Made by a program: the position numbers and the translations under genes. A DNA stretch of 19,412 nucleotides from CAYVZU01 sp964455935. GTDB lineage: Bacteria > Fibrobacterota > CAYVZU01. Each line of letters starts with the position of its first letter. Within the stretch, counting starts at the first letter, position 1. This document shows positions 17,100 through 19,412 of this stretch, piece after piece. Below the pieces are notes generated by a model. The model saw nothing but the letters and a program-made list of their open reading frames with translations. It ran no database searches and was not told the origin of the DNA. The DNA lies in the NCBI GenBank assembly GCA_964455935.1, contig CAYVZU010000075.1, positions 1 through 19,412 on the forward strand. Reading direction: 5' to 3'.

Positions 17100-18582
17100 T
17101 CCCGGCACCCGCTTCTTTATGGGATTCAATAACGGCCAAAGCCATTGCGGCCAGGCTCCAGAAATTGATCGACATGAAAATGTAGGTGAATTCAATCAGA
17201 TTATGCAGAAACCAGGTCACGAAACTTCCCGCGAGCCCAATGGCCATAAACGGCAAGAGCGAATCCTGCGACCATATGGCCGTCCCGCCAAGGCGGTAGA
17301 GCAACAGAATGAAAATGGTCAGAAACAAAAACAGCGCCGGCAGCCCGGATTCCGATGCAATCAACAGCATCTCATTGTGCATGGGCATAGGGAACCGGTA
17401 TGTGATTGCATAGCGCGTATTATCGAATTGAAAAGCGTTGGGCACAAACATTCCCAGACCAGTGCCCAGTAGCGGATTGTCCTTAATCATTCGCATCGCA
17501 ACGATGGCTTGAGGAACGCGGGTAAAGGCGGATCCGTAATCATCGCCAAGCAGACGCATACGGACCGATTCGCTGAACGCAACCACCGTTGCCGAGGCAA
17601 CGGTCAGGAACAGGAAAACGGCGACAAATGGCAGAACGATCCTGCCGGTTCGTTTCATCAGGGTTCCGCAAATCACAATCAGCGATCCCGCAAACAGCGA
17701 TACCCATCCGCCCCGGGAAAAGGTTAGAAGATCCAGGGCCGCGCCGCAAACGATGAACGGCAGGACACAGAATAGCTTGTATTTGAAGTCGATTTTCGCA
17801 AACAGAGCGGCTATACCAATGGGAAGCAGAAGGCCCAAAAACACGGCCAGTTTGTTATTGGAGCCAATGGTGCCGCCGACCCGGTTCACAAATCCCGCCC
17901 CGGCCCGCATCTGGCGAAACCCCTGTTCTCCCTCGCCGAACATCCCAAGCCCCAGAGTGGAGCCGGAAACGAACTGCAGCCCGCCGATGATTGTCTGAAT
18001 TCCTATCGCCAGCATCAGGAGGGCGACAATGATGAGAATGGTTTTCCGCTCCTTGAGAAAATGAGGGAGGACAATGACCGCCGCAAGGCACTTGAGCATC
18101 TGCACAAGCTGGAAAAGTGCAATGGACTTGGAAAGGTCGTTCGCCAGCATGCTGAGGGTGATCCAGCCAATGGCGCAGGCCAGGAGAACCGTCACGGGAT
18201 TGATCACCTTCATTCGCCAGCCGTTCCGCCGGAGATCCGCCAGCCAGAAGGCCGTCAGCACCAGAAAGGGCAGGTCGCGAAGGCCGATTACAAGCCCGCT
18301 GACCGGACGAAAAATTATCGGAGACATGTAAATCGGATGAAAGTTCAGATTGACCGGCATGAGGAAGAAGAGGATGCATACGGTTAAAAGCTTTTTTTTC
18401 GGAAGCGCGAAGAAGACAATGCCGGCCGAATAGGCGAAAAGCAAAAAGACCTGCCATTTCGGTTCCATCATATCCAGCAGAAACAGGATTCCAGCGGCAA
18501 TCAAGACGGTTGCGGAAAGGATAAAAAGGGACGAAAAGGTCAGCGAATTAAATGAAGCGGTAGAGCCATTGAGGGATCTCAT
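17083..18582 (-). CDS. O-antigen ligase / Wzy-type polymerase family membrane protein
   Basis: This 499-residue inner-membrane protein has about ten to twelve hydrophobic segments spread over its length and a larger periplasmic loop around residues 340-415. The block LLTFSRGGWVSLFAG (about 304-318) and the later GTGLGMFVPN ... MPMHNEMLLIASESGLP region are hallmarks of the O-antigen ligase/Wzy_C family, which polymerises or transfers lipid-linked oligosaccharides at the periplasmic face. It lies between a BY-kinase-like gene (overlap 35 bases) and the GH10-like gene (overlap 17 bases), so it is more likely an exopolysaccharide polymerase than a lipopolysaccharide ligase. The two cannot be told apart from sequence alone. 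The start is the only ATG in frame before the first membrane segment. Confidence 0.87.
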   Translation of the reverse strand: MRSLNGSTASFNSLTFSSLFILSATVLIAAGILFLLDMMEPKWQVFLLFAYSAGIVFFALPKKKLLTVCILFFLMPVNLNFHPIYMSPIIFRPVSGLVIGLRDLPFLVLTAFWLADLRRNGWRMKVINPVTVLLACAIGWITLSMLANDLSKSIALFQLVQMLKCLAAVIVLPHFLKERKTILIIVALLMLAIGIQTIIGGLQFVSGSTLGLGMFGEGEQGFRQMRAGAGFVNRVGGTIGSNNKLAVFLGLLLPIGIAALFAKIDFKYKLFCVLPFIVCGAALDLLTFSRGGWVSLFAGSLIVICGTLMKRTGRIVLPFVAVFLFLTVASATVVAFSESVRMRLLGDDYGSAFTRVPQAIVAMRMIKDNPLLGTGLGMFVPNAFQFDNTRYAITYRFPMPMHNEMLLIASESGLPALFLFLTIFILLLYRLGGTAIWSQDSLLPFMAIGLAGSFVTWFLHNLIEFTYIFMSINFWSLAAMALAVIESHKEAGAGNALSV

Positions 18583-19204
18583 ATTTGACCTTGTTCAGGA
18601 TGACGCCGGCTATTTTCCCGTCATTGGCTTCGATAAGTTGTTTCGTGCGGATCCCGGCTTTCGCGGGGACCTTCCCGGAAGTGATGACGAGGAACGTATA
18701 GTCCGCAATGCGGATCCCGGAAATCGCTTCGGGTTCGTTGAGGATCGTGGAGGAATCTATGAAGACAAGAGGGTATTGCGTCCGAATCCTCTCGAATACC
18801 GGGGCCAGGGTGTCGCTGCCGCAATGGCCAAGGCCCTGTTCGATTTCGCCGAATTGAAGAAGCGAGACATTGCCCCCATCGCAGGAATGGACCGCCTTCT
18901 CCAGTGAAATTCGCCCGGACAGCACATTCAGCAGGCCCGGCCCGGCGGAGATTCCAAGGTTCTCGTGCAGACCGGGATGGGAGCCGTTGATATCCACAAA
19001 CAGACATCTCTGAGGAACAGGAAACGAGATGAGGTATTGTGAAAGGGAAGAAAGCACCATACTGACGCCATCGCCCGAATAGCAGCCTGCGAAATTAACC
19101 ACCAAACTTGGGGACTTTCGTTCGAGGCCCAGGACCCGGTTCACCAGGCCTCGAATCGCCCTCTGGTTCTGAAGACTAATTCCCTGCATGATTCCTGCCT
19201 GCAA
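18548..19204 (-). CDS. CpsD/Wzc-like polysaccharide BY-kinase domain protein, degenerate Walker A
   Basis: This 218-residue cytoplasmic P-loop protein of the BY-kinase/MinD-like fold normally partners a Wzz/GumC membrane protein to control polysaccharide chain length and export. The Walker A region reads GCYSGDGVS (40-48), with Val47 where the lysine of GxGK[ST] is expected. The Walker A' aspartate (Asp71 in CLFVDIN) and Walker B (LVFID, 146-150) are present. The C-terminus VILNKVKYEIPQWLYRFI matches the usual end of stand-alone CpsD-type kinases but has no tyrosine cluster. It may be a kinase-dead regulatory partner. The start is uncertain: ATG at 19204 or at 19189, which overlap the upstream gene by 29 or 14 bases. 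Confidence 0.82.
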   Translation of the reverse strand: MQAGIMQGISLQNQRAIRGLVNRVLGLERKSPSLVVNFAGCYSGDGVSMVLSSLSQYLISFPVPQRCLFVDINGSHPGLHENLGISAGPGLLNVLSGRISLEKAVHSCDGGNVSLLQFGEIEQGLGHCGSDTLAPVFERIRTQYPLVFIDSSTILNEPEAISGIRIADYTFLVITSGKVPAKAGIRTKQLIEANDGKIAGVILNKVKYEIPQWLYRFI

Positions 19205-19412
19205 ACCGAGTCACCCACGAGCGCTTTTGCGTAGCCATGGAATCGCCGACCTGCGGGACATCATCCAGCAGCGAACACACCACTGGAATTTCCAATACAG
19301 CTTCCACGTCGCCGGCGGTCTTCAGCCGCTGGTCGAAAAACTCCAAAATGAACGGAGAACAAAGCGCCGCAAGCCCTCCCAAAAAAATCGAAAAGATGAT
19401 CAGCAGCAGACG
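19176..19412 (-). CDS. Wzz/GumC-type chain-length determinant, C-terminal part (cut by window edge)
   Basis: Only the last 78 residues are in the window; the gene continues beyond base 19412. The visible part opens with a membrane segment (RLLLIIFSIFLGGLAALCSP) and continues into FFDQRLKTAGDVEAVLEIPV, the conserved post-membrane motif of GumC/ExoP/Wzz proteins, where a DVE-A-L-x-[LI]-PV block links to the kinase domain. Here the polypeptide stops about 40 residues later and the kinase is a separate overlapping gene, so this is the split (CpsC/CpsD-like) arrangement. It spans the inner membrane and should set polysaccharide chain length together with the kinase-like partner. Confidence 0.85.
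   Translation of the reverse strand, partial: RLLLIIFSIFLGGLAALCSPFILEFFDQRLKTAGDVEAVLEIPVVCSLLDDVPQVGDSMATQKRSWVTRFAGRNHAGN

Noticed and set aside
16350..17132. 260-codon plus-strand open frame opposite the GH10-like gene
   Set aside because: It is the antisense of a gene with a signal peptide and family motifs; no start context or domain of its own.
17100..17195. 32-codon N-terminal extension of the GH10-like protein
   Set aside because: It would place a non-signal stretch before an obvious signal peptide and overlap the upstream membrane-protein gene by 113 bases.
1..19412. CRISPR arrays, tRNA/rRNA genes, insertion sequences, integrase or attachment sites
   Set aside because: Reading through the window showed no regularly spaced repeats, cloverleaf-like segments, transposase-like proteins or terminal inverted repeats.

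Overview
The window looks like chromosomal DNA of a Gram-negative bacterium with moderate to high G+C. It has four gene blocks in alternating orientation. The protein families (CysD plus a CysN/CysC fusion, a PUFA/heterocyst-glycolipid-type polyketide synthase, a GH10-like secreted protein, and a Wzz/BY-kinase/Wzy polysaccharide set) would fit a member of the PVC group or a deltaproteobacterium-like lineage. No marker gene is present, so the phylum is an open guess.

Block 1 (1-3170, + strand): a leader with a terminator-like hairpin, then cysD and cysNC, which together convert sulfate to the sulfonate donor PAPS. Just after cysNC lies the N-terminal stub of an Rrf2-family regulator, cut off in a roughly 90-base segment of unclear origin. 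Block 2 (12603-3170, - strand): two overlapping genes for a PfaA/HglE-like iterative type I synthase. The first (2120 aa) has the order KS-AT-ACP-ACP-KR-DH. The second (1024 aa) is KS-AT only, and its acyltransferase appears to lack the carboxylate-binding arginine. Block 3 (12875-15264, + strand): divergently transcribed from block 2 across a 271-base region with repeats, it encodes a PAPS-dependent sulfotransferase and a phytoene-desaturase-like FAD oxidoreductase. Block 4 (19412-15282, - strand): the right-hand genes are an exopolysaccharide locus: the C-terminus of a Wzz/GumC chain-length protein, a BY-kinase-like protein with a broken Walker A motif, a Wzy/O-antigen-ligase-family membrane protein, and a secreted GH10-like protein whose acid/base glutamate position holds histidine.

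The most interesting reading is that blocks 1-3 form a pathway for a sulfated polyketide or fatty-acyl lipid. CysD/CysNC would supply PAPS, the synthase would build a hydroxylated or unsaturated acyl chain, the FAD enzyme would change its saturation, and the sulfotransferase would cap it. The competing reading is that the sulfotransferase acts on the polysaccharide made by block 4. No phosphopantetheinyl transferase, thioesterase, reductase-release domain, enoyl reductase, or cysH/cysI gene is visible, so parts of either pathway must lie outside the window. I saw no tRNA, rRNA, CRISPR array, transposase or integrase gene.
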